Part shown: piece after piece, positions 1 through 9,500 of the stretch
How positions within the stretch are numbered: position 1 is the first letter of the stretch
How the letters are laid out: every line of letters begins with the position of its first letter
DNA from: Micromonospora musae
GTDB lineage: Bacteria; Actinomycetota; Actinomycetes; Mycobacteriales; Micromonosporaceae
Reading direction: 5' to 3'
NCBI RefSeq assembly: GCF_003626635.1
Contig: NZ_RAZT01000006.1
Span: 62,001-126,000 of the forward strand
Length of the DNA stretch: 64,000 nucleotides
The notes under the pieces: model-generated
The model's input: the letters and a program-made list of their open reading frames with translations, nothing else
Told to the model about the DNA's origin: nothing
Databases searched by the model: none
Program-made: the position numbers and the translations under genes

Positions 1-531
1 GGCGAAGCCACGCAGCCACCGCCCCGGCAGCGGTACCTTCCGCTCCACCACCGCGCCGTCGATGGTGGAGACGGTGAGGTCGTCCGGGCCGACGGCCATG
101 TGCAGCGGCTCGATCCCGCCGACCCGGGCGAGCGCCTCCCGCAGCGGCGGGTTGACGTCGACGTTGGTGGTGCCGTGCCCGACGACGTCGCCGTCGAAGC
201 CGGCCGGGCCGACATCCATCCGGGCGTAGACGCCGCAGCAACCGGAGAAGGACTCGAAGCGCAGCCGATCGCGGCTGCCGGTGACCACCGGATCCAGACT
301 GGCCGGACTGACAGGCTGGTGGTAGCGGGTGCGAGCGACCTCGGCGACGGCGAGGAGGCCGGCGGCGGCTGCCGCCGGGGCGGTGAGGAACCCGGAGAAG
401 AAGCGCGGGTTGGCCGCCGGGCCGCCGCAGGTCTGCAGGTCGAGGCCGGTGGCGCCGAGGGCGGACGGCTGAAGGTATCGGTACGTCTGGACGGCATTCA
501 CGGCGCACACCGTAGGGCGACCGACCGACAT
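1..531 (-). CDS. SWIM zinc-finger family protein, N-terminal part (runs off left edge)
   Basis: The minus strand is open from an ATG at 529-531 to the window edge, about 177 codons with no stop. The translation contains the stretch RFESFSGCCGVYAR followed by a GTTNVDVNPPLREAL segment and the ending VERKVPLPGRWLRGFA, which I recognise from actinobacterial SWIM zinc-finger proteins of unknown function. The Cys/His SWIM motif lies further C-terminal and outside the window, so metal binding cannot be confirmed. A GTG at 499-501 is an alternative start that drops ten residues. Confidence 0.7.
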   Translation of the reverse strand, partial: MSVGRPTVCAVNAVQTYRYLQPSALGATGLDLQTCGGPAANPRFFSGFLTAPAAAAAGLLAVAEVARTRYHQPVSPASLDPVVTGSRDRLRFESFSGCCGVYARMDVGPAGFDGDVVGHGTTNVDVNPPLREALARVGGIEPLHMAVGPDDLTVSTIDGAVVERKVPLPGRWLRGFA

Positions 532-581
532 CCTCACCCGGGGACGGCCGCAGTCGACGCTGAGCCCTACGGGCCACGGCG

Positions 582-1415
582 CTATTCCTCGTCGTAGCCG
601 ACGGACTCGCTCACGGCGCGCCACTTGGCGTCGGAGGCTGCGAGGTTCTCCGCGGCGGCTCGTGCGACCGCGACCGCGTCGGATCCGAGCAGCAGGTGCA
701 GCGGAGGGTCCGGGGCCTCGGTGAGGTCCAGGATGACCTGCGCGATCCGCGCCGGGTCGCCCGGCTGCTTGCCGCTCGAGGCCTGCATGCGGGCGACCGT
801 GGGTTCGATGACCGGCTTGTAGGGCTCGCTGATGGGGTGGGTGGTCATCGAGGAGCCGGCCCAGTTCGTACGCATACCACCGGGCTCGGCGATCGTGATC
901 TTGATGCCGAAGGTGGCCACCTCTCTGGAGAGGACCTCGGAGAACCCACCGACCGCCCACTTGGCCGCCTGGTAGGCGCCCAGACCTGGGCCGCCCACCC
1001 GGCCACCGACCGAGGAGATCTGGATGATGTGGCCGCCGCCCTGTTCGCGCAGGACGGGTAGCGCCGCACGGGTCACGTTGACCACGCCGTAGAAGTTCGC
1101 GTCGACCTGAGCGCGGAACTCGTCCTCGGGCATGTCCTCGATCGAGGCCACGTCCGCGTAGCCGGCGTTGTTCACGACGACGTCCAGGCGTCCGAACGCG
1201 TCGGTCGCCTCCCGTACGACACCGCGGGCCGCGGCGGCGTCGGTGACGTCCAACGCCAGGGCACGGACCCGGTCGCCGTGGCGTTCCACGAGGTCGTCGA
1301 GCTGCTCAGGGCGTCTGGTGGTCGCCACCAGGCAGTCTCCGGCCGCCAGGACGGCCTCGGCGAGTTCGCGACCCAGCCCTTGAGAGCTTCCCGTGATCAG
1401 CCACGTCTTCGCCAT
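582..1415 (-). CDS. SDR-family oxidoreductase
   Basis: This is a 277-residue classical short-chain dehydrogenase. Residues 5-14 read ITGSSQGLGR (the TGxxxGxG NAD(P)-binding loop), a VVNNAG segment follows near residue 80, and the catalytic Ser (ISSVGG) and Tyr-x-x-x-Lys (YQAAK) are both present. The ATG at 1413-1415 is chosen because a purine-rich GGAAGGGG lies just upstream and the fold begins there; the longer open frame to 1556 adds only non-SDR sequence. The substrate cannot be inferred. It is the same strand as the CGNR regulator gene behind it, so the two may be co-transcribed. Confidence 0.85.
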   Translation of the reverse strand: MAKTWLITGSSQGLGRELAEAVLAAGDCLVATTRRPEQLDDLVERHGDRVRALALDVTDAAAARGVVREATDAFGRLDVVVNNAGYADVASIEDMPEDEFRAQVDANFYGVVNVTRAALPVLREQGGGHIIQISSVGGRVGGPGLGAYQAAKWAVGGFSEVLSREVATFGIKITIAEPGGMRTNWAGSSMTTHPISEPYKPVIEPTVARMQASSGKQPGDPARIAQVILDLTEAPDPPLHLLLGSDAVAVARAAAENLAASDAKWRAVSESVGYDEE

Positions 1416-1592
1416 CGGCGTCCCCTTCCTCGTGATGACTACGATCGTCCACGACCACGAGGGCTGAGCGCGGTTCTTCGAAGTCGTGAGCGAGCAGGTG
1501 ACGGGCGGGTGCGGGGAAGCGCCTGAACATGAGTTGGCCTCCACCTCGGTCTGCACCGTCTGCGACGCACCTGCCGTCGCGTAGCCCCTGTT

Positions 1593-2120
1593 TCAGCCGG
1601 CTTGCGGCCGGCGGCTGCGCTCGTAGTGCCGGCGGGCCTTCATCCGGTTGCCGCAGATCGCCATCGAGCACCAGCGGGCGCTGTTGGACTTGCTGTGGTC
1701 GACGAGGAACCGCCGGCACTCCTGGTTGGCGCAGGGGCGCAGCCGGCCGGGGCTCGACACCCGCAGCGCGTCCCAGGCGAGCACCGCCCGGGCGGCCGCC
1801 GACCGCCCTCCTGGCAGGTCGAGGGTCCAGGTGATCCCGTCGTCGACGATCGACGGCCGGTAGCTCACCCCGTCGACGAAGCGCGCGACGGAGCTGGCGG
1901 ACCCGTCTCCTCGGACGAGACGCTGCAGCGCACGGCGCGCGTCGAGCAACGCGCGCCACTCGCCCTCGGTGGGCGGCTGGCCGTGGGCGGTGAGCCACTT
2001 CCGGGCGGCCTCGACGGCGCCCAGGTCGTCGCGCTGCACGCCGTCCACAACCGGGGTGGTGTTGAGCAGGTCGAGCAGCAGGGTCTCGTCCGCCTCGTCA
2101 ATCTTCGACACGACCACCAT
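1593..2120 (-). CDS. CGNR zinc-finger (ABATE-domain) transcriptional regulator
   Basis: This 175-residue protein has an N-terminal ABATE-type domain and a C-terminal CGNR zinc finger. The finger has paired cysteines (CANQEC and CSMAIC) followed by GNRMKARRHYER, giving a C-x4-C...C-x4-CGNR pattern. The family is thought to act as stress- or metabolite-responsive transcription factors. The ATG at 2118-2120 was taken; a TTG at 2130-2132 could extend it by four residues. It is divergent from the alpha/beta hydrolase gene and the shared promoter carries an inverted repeat, so it probably regulates that gene and itself. Confidence 0.85.
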   Translation of the reverse strand: MVVVSKIDEADETLLLDLLNTTPVVDGVQRDDLGAVEAARKWLTAHGQPPTEGEWRALLDARRALQRLVRGDGSASSVARFVDGVSYRPSIVDDGITWTLDLPGGRSAAARAVLAWDALRVSSPGRLRPCANQECRRFLVDHSKSNSARWCSMAICGNRMKARRHYERSRRPQAG

Positions 2121-2201
2121 CCTAACCCCCAAACGGCAGTTGACAGGTTACGCCACCTCATGCTTGGGTTCTAACCGCCAGCGCACGCTTTGGAGGTTAG
2201 G
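2121..2201. promoter_or_regulatory. Divergent promoter with inverted-repeat operator candidates
   Basis: Between the regulator and hydrolase starts, the arms CCTAACCCCCAAA (2121-2133) and TTTGGAGGTTAGG (2189-2201) are inverted copies matching at 12 of 13 positions. A third related element, GGTTCTAACC (2167-2176), is itself a two-fold symmetric GGTT-NN-AACC site. Near-identical elements occur at the other CGNR locus (17596-17642). Binding by the CGNR protein is inference. Confidence 0.5.
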
Positions 2202-2202
2202 A

Positions 2203-3075
2203 ATGACTGTCGTTCACCACCGTTACGCCACCGTTCAGGGCCAGCAGCTCTTCTACCGGGAGGCCGGCCCGGCCGACGGACCGGCGATCGTGCTTCTGCA
2301 CGGCTTTCCCACCAGCTCTTTCATGTTCAGGAACCTGATCCCCGCGCTGGCCGACCGGTACCGGGTGATCGCCCCGGACCACCTCGGCTTCGGGCTCTCC
2401 GCCGCTCCGCCGGCCGACGAGTTCGACTACACCTTCGACGCCCTGGCCGACCTCACCGCCGGACTGCTCGGCCAGCTCGAGGTGCGGCGCTACGCGATGT
2501 ACGTCCAGGACTACGGCGCCCCGATCGGCTGGCGCCTGGCGCTCGCCGACCCGGCCGCGATCACCGCGATCATCAGCCAGAACGGCAACGGCTACGACGC
2601 CGGATTCCTCCCCGACTTCTGGCGCACCGTGTGGGACTACCACCGCGAGCAGACGCCCGAGACCGAGGCCGGCATCCGAGGCGCACTGACGCTCGAGACG
2701 ACCAGGTGGCAGTACCTCACCGGCGTACCGGACGAGACGCTGGTCAGCCCGGACACCTGGCAGCACGACTTCGCGCTGCTGTCCCGACCCGGCAACGACG
2801 CCATCCAACTCGCGCTCTTCCGCGACTACGCGACCAACCCACCGCTCTACCCGGCGCTGCACGAATACCTGCGCCACCACCGCCCGCCGGTGCTCGCCGC
2901 CTGGGGCAGGAACGACCCGATCTTCGGACCCGGCGGCGCCCGCGCCTTCGCTGCCGACGTCCCGAACGCCGAGATCCACCTGCTCGACGGCGGCCACTTC
3001 CTGCTGGAGAGCGCCGGGACCGAGGTCGCCGAACTGATCCGTGACTTCATGGCCCGCGTGACGGCCCGTCGCTGA
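2203..3075 (+). CDS. Alpha/beta hydrolase, haloalkane dehalogenase/epoxide hydrolase type
   Basis: A 290-residue alpha/beta hydrolase. The oxyanion segment HGFPTSS lies at residues 33-39. The nucleophile elbow is VQDYGAP, so the nucleophile is Asp103 rather than Ser. The acid is Asp238 (WGRNDPIF) and the base His265 (GGHF). An Asp nucleophile is typical of haloalkane dehalogenases and epoxide hydrolases; the exact substrate is unknown. The start ATG at 2203 has a GGAGG six bases upstream that overlaps one arm of the inverted repeat, suggesting repression by the divergent CGNR regulator. Confidence 0.85.
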   Translation: MTVVHHRYATVQGQQLFYREAGPADGPAIVLLHGFPTSSFMFRNLIPALADRYRVIAPDHLGFGLSAAPPADEFDYTFDALADLTAGLLGQLEVRRYAMYVQDYGAPIGWRLALADPAAITAIISQNGNGYDAGFLPDFWRTVWDYHREQTPETEAGIRGALTLETTRWQYLTGVPDETLVSPDTWQHDFALLSRPGNDAIQLALFRDYATNPPLYPALHEYLRHHRPPVLAAWGRNDPIFGPGGARAFAADVPNAEIHLLDGGHFLLESAGTEVAELIRDFMARVTARR

Positions 3076-3227
3076 GGCCGCCGCCTCGCGCTGGGCAGGG
3101 ATCACCACCGGGACTTGCGTCGCCGCGCCGACACGACTAACCGTTTCATAACGTTTTGTCCGCTTTCTCGTTCCATCTGAGGACGGGTGGCCGTTGCCGC
3201 CGTCAACTGACTCGAACGGGGGAAGCG

Positions 3228-5609
3228 GTGGGTTCTGTGCTGCGAAGATTCACTACGGCGTCGGTGGCGACGCTGGTCGGCGCGGTGGCCAGTGTGGGCG
3301 TGGGAGCGCCGGCACTGGCCCAGCCCGGCAGCGCCAGCGCCAGGGGCGTGGTCGTCGACCTGTCAGCGGACGTCCTCGGTGTGGCGGTCATCAGCGCCGA
3401 CGCGGTCATCGGTTCGGCCACGGCGCCGCCGGGCGGCGGCACGGACACCTCGACACTGATCACCATCTCCCTGCCCGGCGCGCTGGGGGTGAGCGCGAGC
3501 GGGACGGTCGAGGAGGTGACCGCCACGCGGTCGCCCGGAGTGTCGTCCGCGCTGTCCCGGGTCAGCGGCCTCAACCTGAACGTGCTCGGCATCGACGTGG
3601 TGGACACCGCGGAGGCGACGGCGAGCGTGTCGTGCCCGTTCGACGGCGCGCAGAGCGCCGACACGACCTTGGTCGATCTGGAGTTGTTCGGCCAGGCGGT
3701 GACGTTGGTGGCGAACGGACCCAGTGTGGACGCCAGCGCGGCGGCGACGGTGCCCGGGCTGCTCGGAGCGGCTCTCAACGCCTCGTTGACGCGCACCGAG
3801 ACCACGACCGCCGCAGGTGCGGCGGCGGCTGCCGTACGAGCCTCGCTCACCCTCAGCGGCTCGGTCCTCGGGCAGCCGGTGGTCATTCCGGTCGGCACGG
3901 TCGTCGTGGCCGAGGCGATCTGTGAGCGTCCGGACGCACCCCAGCCGCCTACGGCTGCGTCGATCACTCCGGATGAGGGTCCGCAGTCCGGTGGGCAGAC
4001 GGTGACGATCACCGGCACCGGGTTCGTACCCGGAAACACCACCGTCACCTTCGACGGGACACCCGCCACCAACGTGATCGTCGCCCCCGGCGGCACCTCG
4101 CTGACCGCCGTCACCCCGCCCGGCGCGGTCGGCCCCGCGACAGTCGTGGTCACCACCCCCGGAGGATCCGCACCACCGCTGAACTACACCTACCTCGCTG
4201 ACGGCAGCGACGCCGTCATCACCGACCTGACACCCACCACCGGACCCACCTCCGGCGGCACCACCGTCACCATCACCGGCACCGGCTTCACCGGCGCCAC
4301 CGGCGTCACCTTCGACGGCGTACCCGGCACCAACTTCACCCTCAACCCGGCCGGCACCGCCATCACCGTCGTCACGCCACCCAACACCGCCGGGCCAGCC
4401 GTCGTCGAACTGGTCTTCCCCGCCGGGGAAACCACCGCACCCACATTCACCTACATCGCACCCACCATCACCTCCGTCGTCCCCGACCAGGGACCCAGCA
4501 CCGGCGGCACCACCGTCACGATCACCGGCACCGGCCTCACCGGCGCCACCGGAGTCAACTTCGGTGACACACCCGGAACCAACCTCGTGGTCGACCCCAG
4601 CGGCACCTCGCTGACCGTCGTCACCCCACCCGGCACACCCGGAACCGTCGACGTCACCGTCCTCATCCCCGGCGCCAACGCCACCGCACCCGACAGCTAC
4701 ACCTACCTCGCCGCCCCACCGACCGCTGGGGCGATCAGCCCGGATGAGGGTCCGCAGTCCGGTGGGCAGACGGTGACGATCACCGGCACCGGGTTCGTAC
4801 CCGGGGACACCACCGTCACCTTCGACGGCACGCCCGCCACCAACGTGGTCGTCGCCCCCGGCGGCACCTCGCTGACCGCCGTCACCCCGCCCGGCGCGGT
4901 CGGCCCCGCGACAGTCGTGGTCACCACCCCCGGAGGATCCGCACCACCGCTGAACTACACCTACCTCGCTGACGGCAGCGACGCCGTCATCACCGACCTG
5001 ACACCCACCACCGGACCCACCTCCGGCGGCACCACGGTCACCATCACCGGCACCGGCTTCACCGGCGCCACCGGCGTCACCTTCGACGGCGTACCCGGCA
5101 CCAACTTCACCCTCAACCCGGCCGGCACCGCCATCACCGTCGTCACGCCACCCAACACCGCCGGACCAGCCGTCGTCGAACTGGTCTTCCCCGCCGGGCA
5201 AACCACCGCACCCACATTCACCTACATCGCGGCCCCGCCGACCGTCGGCACCATCAACCCGGGTCAGGGTCCGACCACTGGCGGCACCACGGTGACCGTA
5301 GGCGGGTCCGGTTTCGTCCCCGGGCAGACCACGGTGACGATCTGCGGGCAGACCATTCCTGCGGATGAGGTGAACGTGGCCGCGGACGGACGTTCGTTGA
5401 CGTTCCGCACGCCGGCCTGCCGGGCAGGTGACACGACGGTCGTCGTGACCACGCCGGGCGGCTCGTCGGACCCGATGACCTTCCGGTACGTCGGTCAGGT
5501 CCTGCCCGTGACCGGCAACGCGATCGGGACGCCGCTCACCGCCGGCGCGATGCTGGTGATCATCGGCGGCTTCCTGATGCTGCTGCACCGTCGTCGTAGC
5601 GTGGCGTAA
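3228..5609 (+). CDS. Secreted, sortase-anchored IPT/TIG-repeat surface protein
   Basis: This 793-residue protein starts at a GTG with GGGGGAAG upstream. A signal peptide ends near ALAQPGSA (about residue 28). Residues 30-240 form a domain of unknown function rich in Val, Ala and Thr. Six tandem immunoglobulin-like IPT/TIG domains of about 85 residues follow (roughly 244-755). The C-terminus has LPVTG (759-763), a hydrophobic segment and the tail HRRRSVA, the layout of a sortase substrate. Domains 1-2 and 4-5 are nearly identical at the DNA level. The likely role is adhesion or cell-surface structure, which is inference from the domain class. Confidence 0.85.
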   Translation: MGSVLRRFTTASVATLVGAVASVGVGAPALAQPGSASARGVVVDLSADVLGVAVISADAVIGSATAPPGGGTDTSTLITISLPGALGVSASGTVEEVTATRSPGVSSALSRVSGLNLNVLGIDVVDTAEATASVSCPFDGAQSADTTLVDLELFGQAVTLVANGPSVDASAAATVPGLLGAALNASLTRTETTTAAGAAAAAVRASLTLSGSVLGQPVVIPVGTVVVAEAICERPDAPQPPTAASITPDEGPQSGGQTVTITGTGFVPGNTTVTFDGTPATNVIVAPGGTSLTAVTPPGAVGPATVVVTTPGGSAPPLNYTYLADGSDAVITDLTPTTGPTSGGTTVTITGTGFTGATGVTFDGVPGTNFTLNPAGTAITVVTPPNTAGPAVVELVFPAGETTAPTFTYIAPTITSVVPDQGPSTGGTTVTITGTGLTGATGVNFGDTPGTNLVVDPSGTSLTVVTPPGTPGTVDVTVLIPGANATAPDSYTYLAAPPTAGAISPDEGPQSGGQTVTITGTGFVPGDTTVTFDGTPATNVVVAPGGTSLTAVTPPGAVGPATVVVTTPGGSAPPLNYTYLADGSDAVITDLTPTTGPTSGGTTVTITGTGFTGATGVTFDGVPGTNFTLNPAGTAITVVTPPNTAGPAVVELVFPAGQTTAPTFTYIAAPPTVGTINPGQGPTTGGTTVTVGGSGFVPGQTTVTICGQTIPADEVNVAADGRSLTFRTPACRAGDTTVVVTTPGGSSDPMTFRYVGQVLPVTGNAIGTPLTAGAMLVIIGGFLMLLHRRRSVA
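3971..4459 (+). repeat. Internal direct repeat, copy 1 (IPT domains 1-2)
   Basis: This 489-base block is repeated almost identically at 4742-5230, with a 771-base (257-codon) in-frame offset. Differences are few single-base changes (for example GGAAACACC against GGGGACACC near 4030 and 4801). It encodes residues about 248-411 of the surface protein. Confidence 0.85.
4742..5230 (+). repeat. Internal direct repeat, copy 2 (IPT domains 4-5)
   Basis: Second copy of the 489-base block at 3971-4459. IPT domain 3, which is clearly diverged, lies between the copies. The near-identity over synonymous sites indicates a recent duplication or gene conversion, and the region is prone to recombination or mis-assembly. 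Confidence 0.85.
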
Positions 5610-5631
5610 CACCTCGCCGGTTCGACGAACA

Positions 5632-5675
5632 GGAGTCGCCTGGGCAGGGCCGCGAGGCCCAGCCCAGGCGACTCC
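5632..5675 (+). terminator. Strong stem-loop terminator after the surface-protein gene
   Basis: Perfect 14-base arms GGAGTCGCCTGGGC and GCCCAGGCGACTCC enclose a nested GGGCC/GGCCC stem, followed by GTTTGTG. It lies 22 bases after the stop codon. Confidence 0.8.
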
Positions 5676-5833
5676 GTTTGTGCGCCGTGGTCCGCTCGCC
5701 CATGACGTTTCGGTATCCGGCGGTCAGGGCACTTCTGCCCAGGTCACGTGAGCGCGGACGACCTGGGCGGTGGTGCCCGACGGACAGCCGCCGGAGCAGT
5801 CGCCCGGTCCCGTACCAGCACCGGAGGCGAGCG

Positions 5834-6157
5834 ATGCCAGCAGGAGCCAGCCCGAAGCGGGAACGGCAGTACCAGCACATCAAGGCGAGCGCGAAGAAGC
5901 GTGGCGCATCCACGGACCGGGCCGAGGAGATCGCCGCCCGGACCGTCAACAAGGAGCGTGCCCGCTCCGGCGAGGCCCGCACGTCGAGCCGCTTGTCCCG
6001 GGAGGACGTCTCGTCGGGGCACCGGGGCGGCAAGCGTTCGCACAGCGGCGCGCAGGGGCGCACCAAGGAGCAGCTGTACAACGAGGCGAAGAAGCGTGGC
6101 ATCAAGGGCCGCTCCGGCATGTCGAAGGCGGAGCTGGAGAAGGCGTTGTCGCACTGA
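5834..6157 (+). CDS. Small basic Rho_N-domain protein ('plasmid stabilization' family)
   Basis: A 107-residue, strongly basic protein. The first half (RERQYQHIKASAKKRGAS followed by AEEIAARTVNKERAR) is typical of actinobacterial proteins annotated as plasmid-stabilization proteins. The C-terminal 40 residues (TKEQLYNEAKKRGIKGRSGM then SKAELEKAL) resemble a Rho N-terminal SAP-like motif, suggesting nucleic-acid binding. The ATG at 5834 has GGAGG six bases upstream; the frame upstream of it is not protein-like. There is no toxin partner or plasmid gene nearby, so the family name should not be read as function. Confidence 0.75.
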   Translation: MPAGASPKRERQYQHIKASAKKRGASTDRAEEIAARTVNKERARSGEARTSSRLSREDVSSGHRGGKRSHSGAQGRTKEQLYNEAKKRGIKGRSGMSKAELEKALSH

Positions 6158-6170
6158 GTCCGGAAGCACC

Positions 6171-6204
6171 GCGCCGCCGAAGGCCGCCCAGGCCTCGGCG
6201 GCGC
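6171..6204 (+). terminator. Stem-loop terminator
   Basis: Arms GCGCCGCCGA (6171-6180) and TCGGCGGCGC (6195-6204) with an inner GGCC/GGCC stem, 13 bases after the stop of the small basic protein. The remaining 375 bases to the next gene hold no credible gene; a weak TTGACG (6383) and TTAACT (6406) pair with 17-base spacing may be its promoter. Confidence 0.7.
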
Positions 6205-6579
6205 TTCGTCTGCTCCGGGCCGGTTCGGCTACCCGGCTCCGGCGCGGACTGCTCCAGCTCCGCGAGCAGCGCCGTGGCCGGGCCCGGCCGCCCTGCCGAT
6301 CGGCCGGCATAGATCCGATGTCTCCACCTCGATCGACCTGCTACCTCAGGCCGGATCGCGCCAGATTCTCGGACGCGAGGGATTGACGCGCAGAGACGTC
6401 CGATGTTAACTGCTCGATACAGATGTGAGTCGATGTCTTTCCGGAGTCGGCGAACCCTCCGGGTGGGCACCGTCCCAGATCCGTCTCGACATCGCCCGCG
6501 TTTCGGCGGACGCGGCCCCACCGGGGCGACTCCCGGGATGCGAGGCATCATCCGCGACGATCCAGAGGAGATCGTGTCG

Positions 6580-9500
6580 ATGAAGGTGACAACGCCGCTG
6601 CGCATCGCCCTCGCCGTCCTGCTCAGCGGTGGCATCGTGGCCGCCGCACCGAGCCGGCCGGCCGCCGCAGCCCCCACCGACGCCGCGTTCAACGCCAGCA
6701 CCGGAGCGCTGAACGTCAACCGCGCCGCCTATCTGGCCAAGCACGACATCGTCTACAACCGCCCGAACACCAACCCCCTGCACGGCCTCACCGTCGGCAA
6801 CGGCCGTACGGGCGCCATGGCGTGGAACGCCAACGGCCTGACCATGCAGGTCTCCGGCGTCGACCTGTCCCAGCAGTCCACCTACGCCGCCGGCCTGGTC
6901 AATCTGTACAGCAACCCGCAGCTCGACACCGGCTACACCACTTTCCAGCAGCGGCTCTCGCTCCACGACGGGACGTTGACCACCAGGTACGACAACAACC
7001 GCACCGTCACGGTCATGGGCGCGCCCAACTCCGAGGTGATGGGCATCCACGTCGAGGACAGCCGGCCCGGCGTGACCAGCGTCGGGCTCGACCTGAGCCT
7101 CTGGGACATGAGCACCGTCCAGAACATCGCCGACGTGCCCGACCTGAACACCTGGCGGACGGTCTCCACCTTCGCCGATGCCAGTGGCGTCGGGCTGAGC
7201 CGGGGGCAGACCGACGCGAACAACTTCGGCTACACCCTGGCGGCCACGGTCGAGGGCGCGTCCTACACCTCCCAGGTCGTCAACGGCACCCGGGTTCGGC
7301 TGAACATCACCCCCACCTCCAGCTACACCATCTGGTTGACCGCGGCCAGCCGGATCAACTCCCCCGGCCTCAACTCGGTGGCCCAGGCGAAGAGCCAGCT
7401 CACGGCGGTCAAGAACACCGGCTACACGTCGACGTTGAACAGCTACCGCGCCTGGTGGCACGACTTCTGGGCCAAGTCGTTCGTGCAGTACTCCAACACC
7501 GCCGGTGACGCCGACTACCTGGAGAACGTCTACTACCTGGCGACGTACATGATCGCGGCCGGCGGGTACGGCAACTACCCGATGCACTTCATCAACGGCG
7601 TCTTCCGCGCGACGCAGGACAATTCCAAGTGGAGCAACGGGTACTGGTACTGGAACCAACGCGACGTCTACAACTCGTTCCTGGCCAGCAACCACGTCGA
7701 CCTGCTCTCCGGCTTCAACCGTCTCTACAGCCGCAACCTCGCCGCGCTGAAGTCGTACACCACCACCCGGTACGGCAGTGACGGGCTCTGGGTGCCCGAG
7801 ACGATGGGCTGGGACGGCAACGCCCGCGGCACGATCAACAGCGACTTCGTCAACGACCTCTACTCCACCGGCACCGAGGCCGCCTACAACATGTACCTGC
7901 AGTACCGGTACAGCAACGACGAGGCGTACCTGCGCAACACCGCCTACCCCTACATGCGGGAGGCCGTGAAGTTCTACGAGGACATGCTGGACTACGACAG
8001 CGGCACCGGCCGGTGGTACATGGCCAACTCCAACGCACACGAGACGTACTGGGACGTCCGCAACGCCATCACCGACCTGGCCGCGGTACGGCTGCTCTTC
8101 CCGCTCACTATCCAGGTCAGCCAGCAGCTCAACCTCGACGCAGGGCTGCGCGCCGGCTGGCAGAACATCGTCGACAACCTGGCGCCGTACCAGGTGCAGA
8201 ACGGTGCCTACCTGCCGCACGACCCGCCGTCCTCGCCGACCCGCAACGGCGAGAACGTGGCGCTGGAGCTGGTGTGGCCGTACGACCGGACCGGCATCGG
8301 CTACCCCGACCAGCAGACCGCCATCACCACCTGGAACGTGCGCCCGCACCCGTACGGCAACGTCTGGGCCAACGACCACGTGCACGCCGCCCGCCTCGGC
8401 CTGGGCAACCAGGCATTCCAGGGCATGCGGACCATGCTGCAGAAATACCAGAACCACCCGAACGGGATGACCAACAACACCAACGGGGTCTTCGAGTACC
8501 TCGGCATCCACCTGGCGGCGATGAACGAGTCGCTGATGCAGTCGTACAACGACAAGATCCGGGTCTTCCCGGCCGTGCCGACCGACTCCAGCTTCGTCGG
8601 GAAGTTCACCCTGCTGGCGAAGGACGGGTTCCTGGTCAGCTCCGAGCGGGAGGCCGGCGAGGTCAAGTACGTCGGCCTGCGGAGCCTGTACGGCAAGACC
8701 GCCCGGGTGGTCAACCCGTGGGGCGGGCAGGAGGTACGGGTCCGCCGCGCCTCGGACAACGCGGTGCTGACCACCACCACGGCCGCAGAGGTCAGCTTCG
8801 CGACGACGGCGAACACGGTCTACGTGCTGGAGCGCACCGCGAAGCCCCTGTCGACGTACACCGGCACGACGCTCACCGGCACCGCCAACCAGGGCGAGAA
8901 GACGCTGTCGGGCACCGCCTCGACGCTCGGCCTCGGCGGCCCCGGCGCGGGCGGGCTGGTCAACGACACGATGCTGACCTACGACTCCGGCTGGCACCAC
9001 ACCACCAGCCGCGGGTACGGCGACTACAACGACGACACCCACCACAGCACCACCGTCGGCGCGGCGGCCAGCTACACCTTCACCGGAACCGGGGTGGAGT
9101 ACCTCTCCGAACGGTTCAGCGACATGGGCAACGTCGACGTCTACCTGGACAACGTCTTCCAGACCAACGTCAACCTCTACGTCGCCGGTCCCCGTCAGGC
9201 CCAGCAGGTCGTGTTCCGCAGGACCGGGCTGACCAACGGCACCCACACCATCCGCATCGTCAACAGGGCCACCTCGGTGGGGATGGTCGACGCACTGCGG
9301 ATCCTCACCGGCGGCGGCCCACCGACGAGCGGGGCGGTCGCGCTGCGGGCCCAGGCCAACGGGCGGTACGTCTCGGCCGGCAACGCCGGGGTCGGCAATC
9401 TGGTCGCGTCCGCCACGGCGGTCGGCGGACCGGAGCAGTTCGACCTGGTCGACCGCGGGGGTGGAAACGTCGCCCTGCGGGCCCGGGTGAACAACCAGTT

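Noticed and set aside
3971..5230. Repeats considered as a CRISPR array
   Set aside because: Units are about 489 bases, in frame and coding for IPT domains; there are no short repeats with unique spacers.
3363..5612. Long minus-strand frame opposite the IPT-repeat gene
   Set aside because: Gly/Asp/Arg-rich low-complexity translation mirroring the repeats; no start signal and no domain.
5834..6157. Small basic protein as part of a toxin-antitoxin or plasmid module
   Set aside because: No partner gene, replication gene or partition gene is nearby; the family name is historical.
6383..6411. Promoter-like TTGACG/TTAACT upstream of the glycosidase
   Set aside because: Spacing of 17 is good but the -10 hexamer matches the consensus at only three positions; kept only as a remark.
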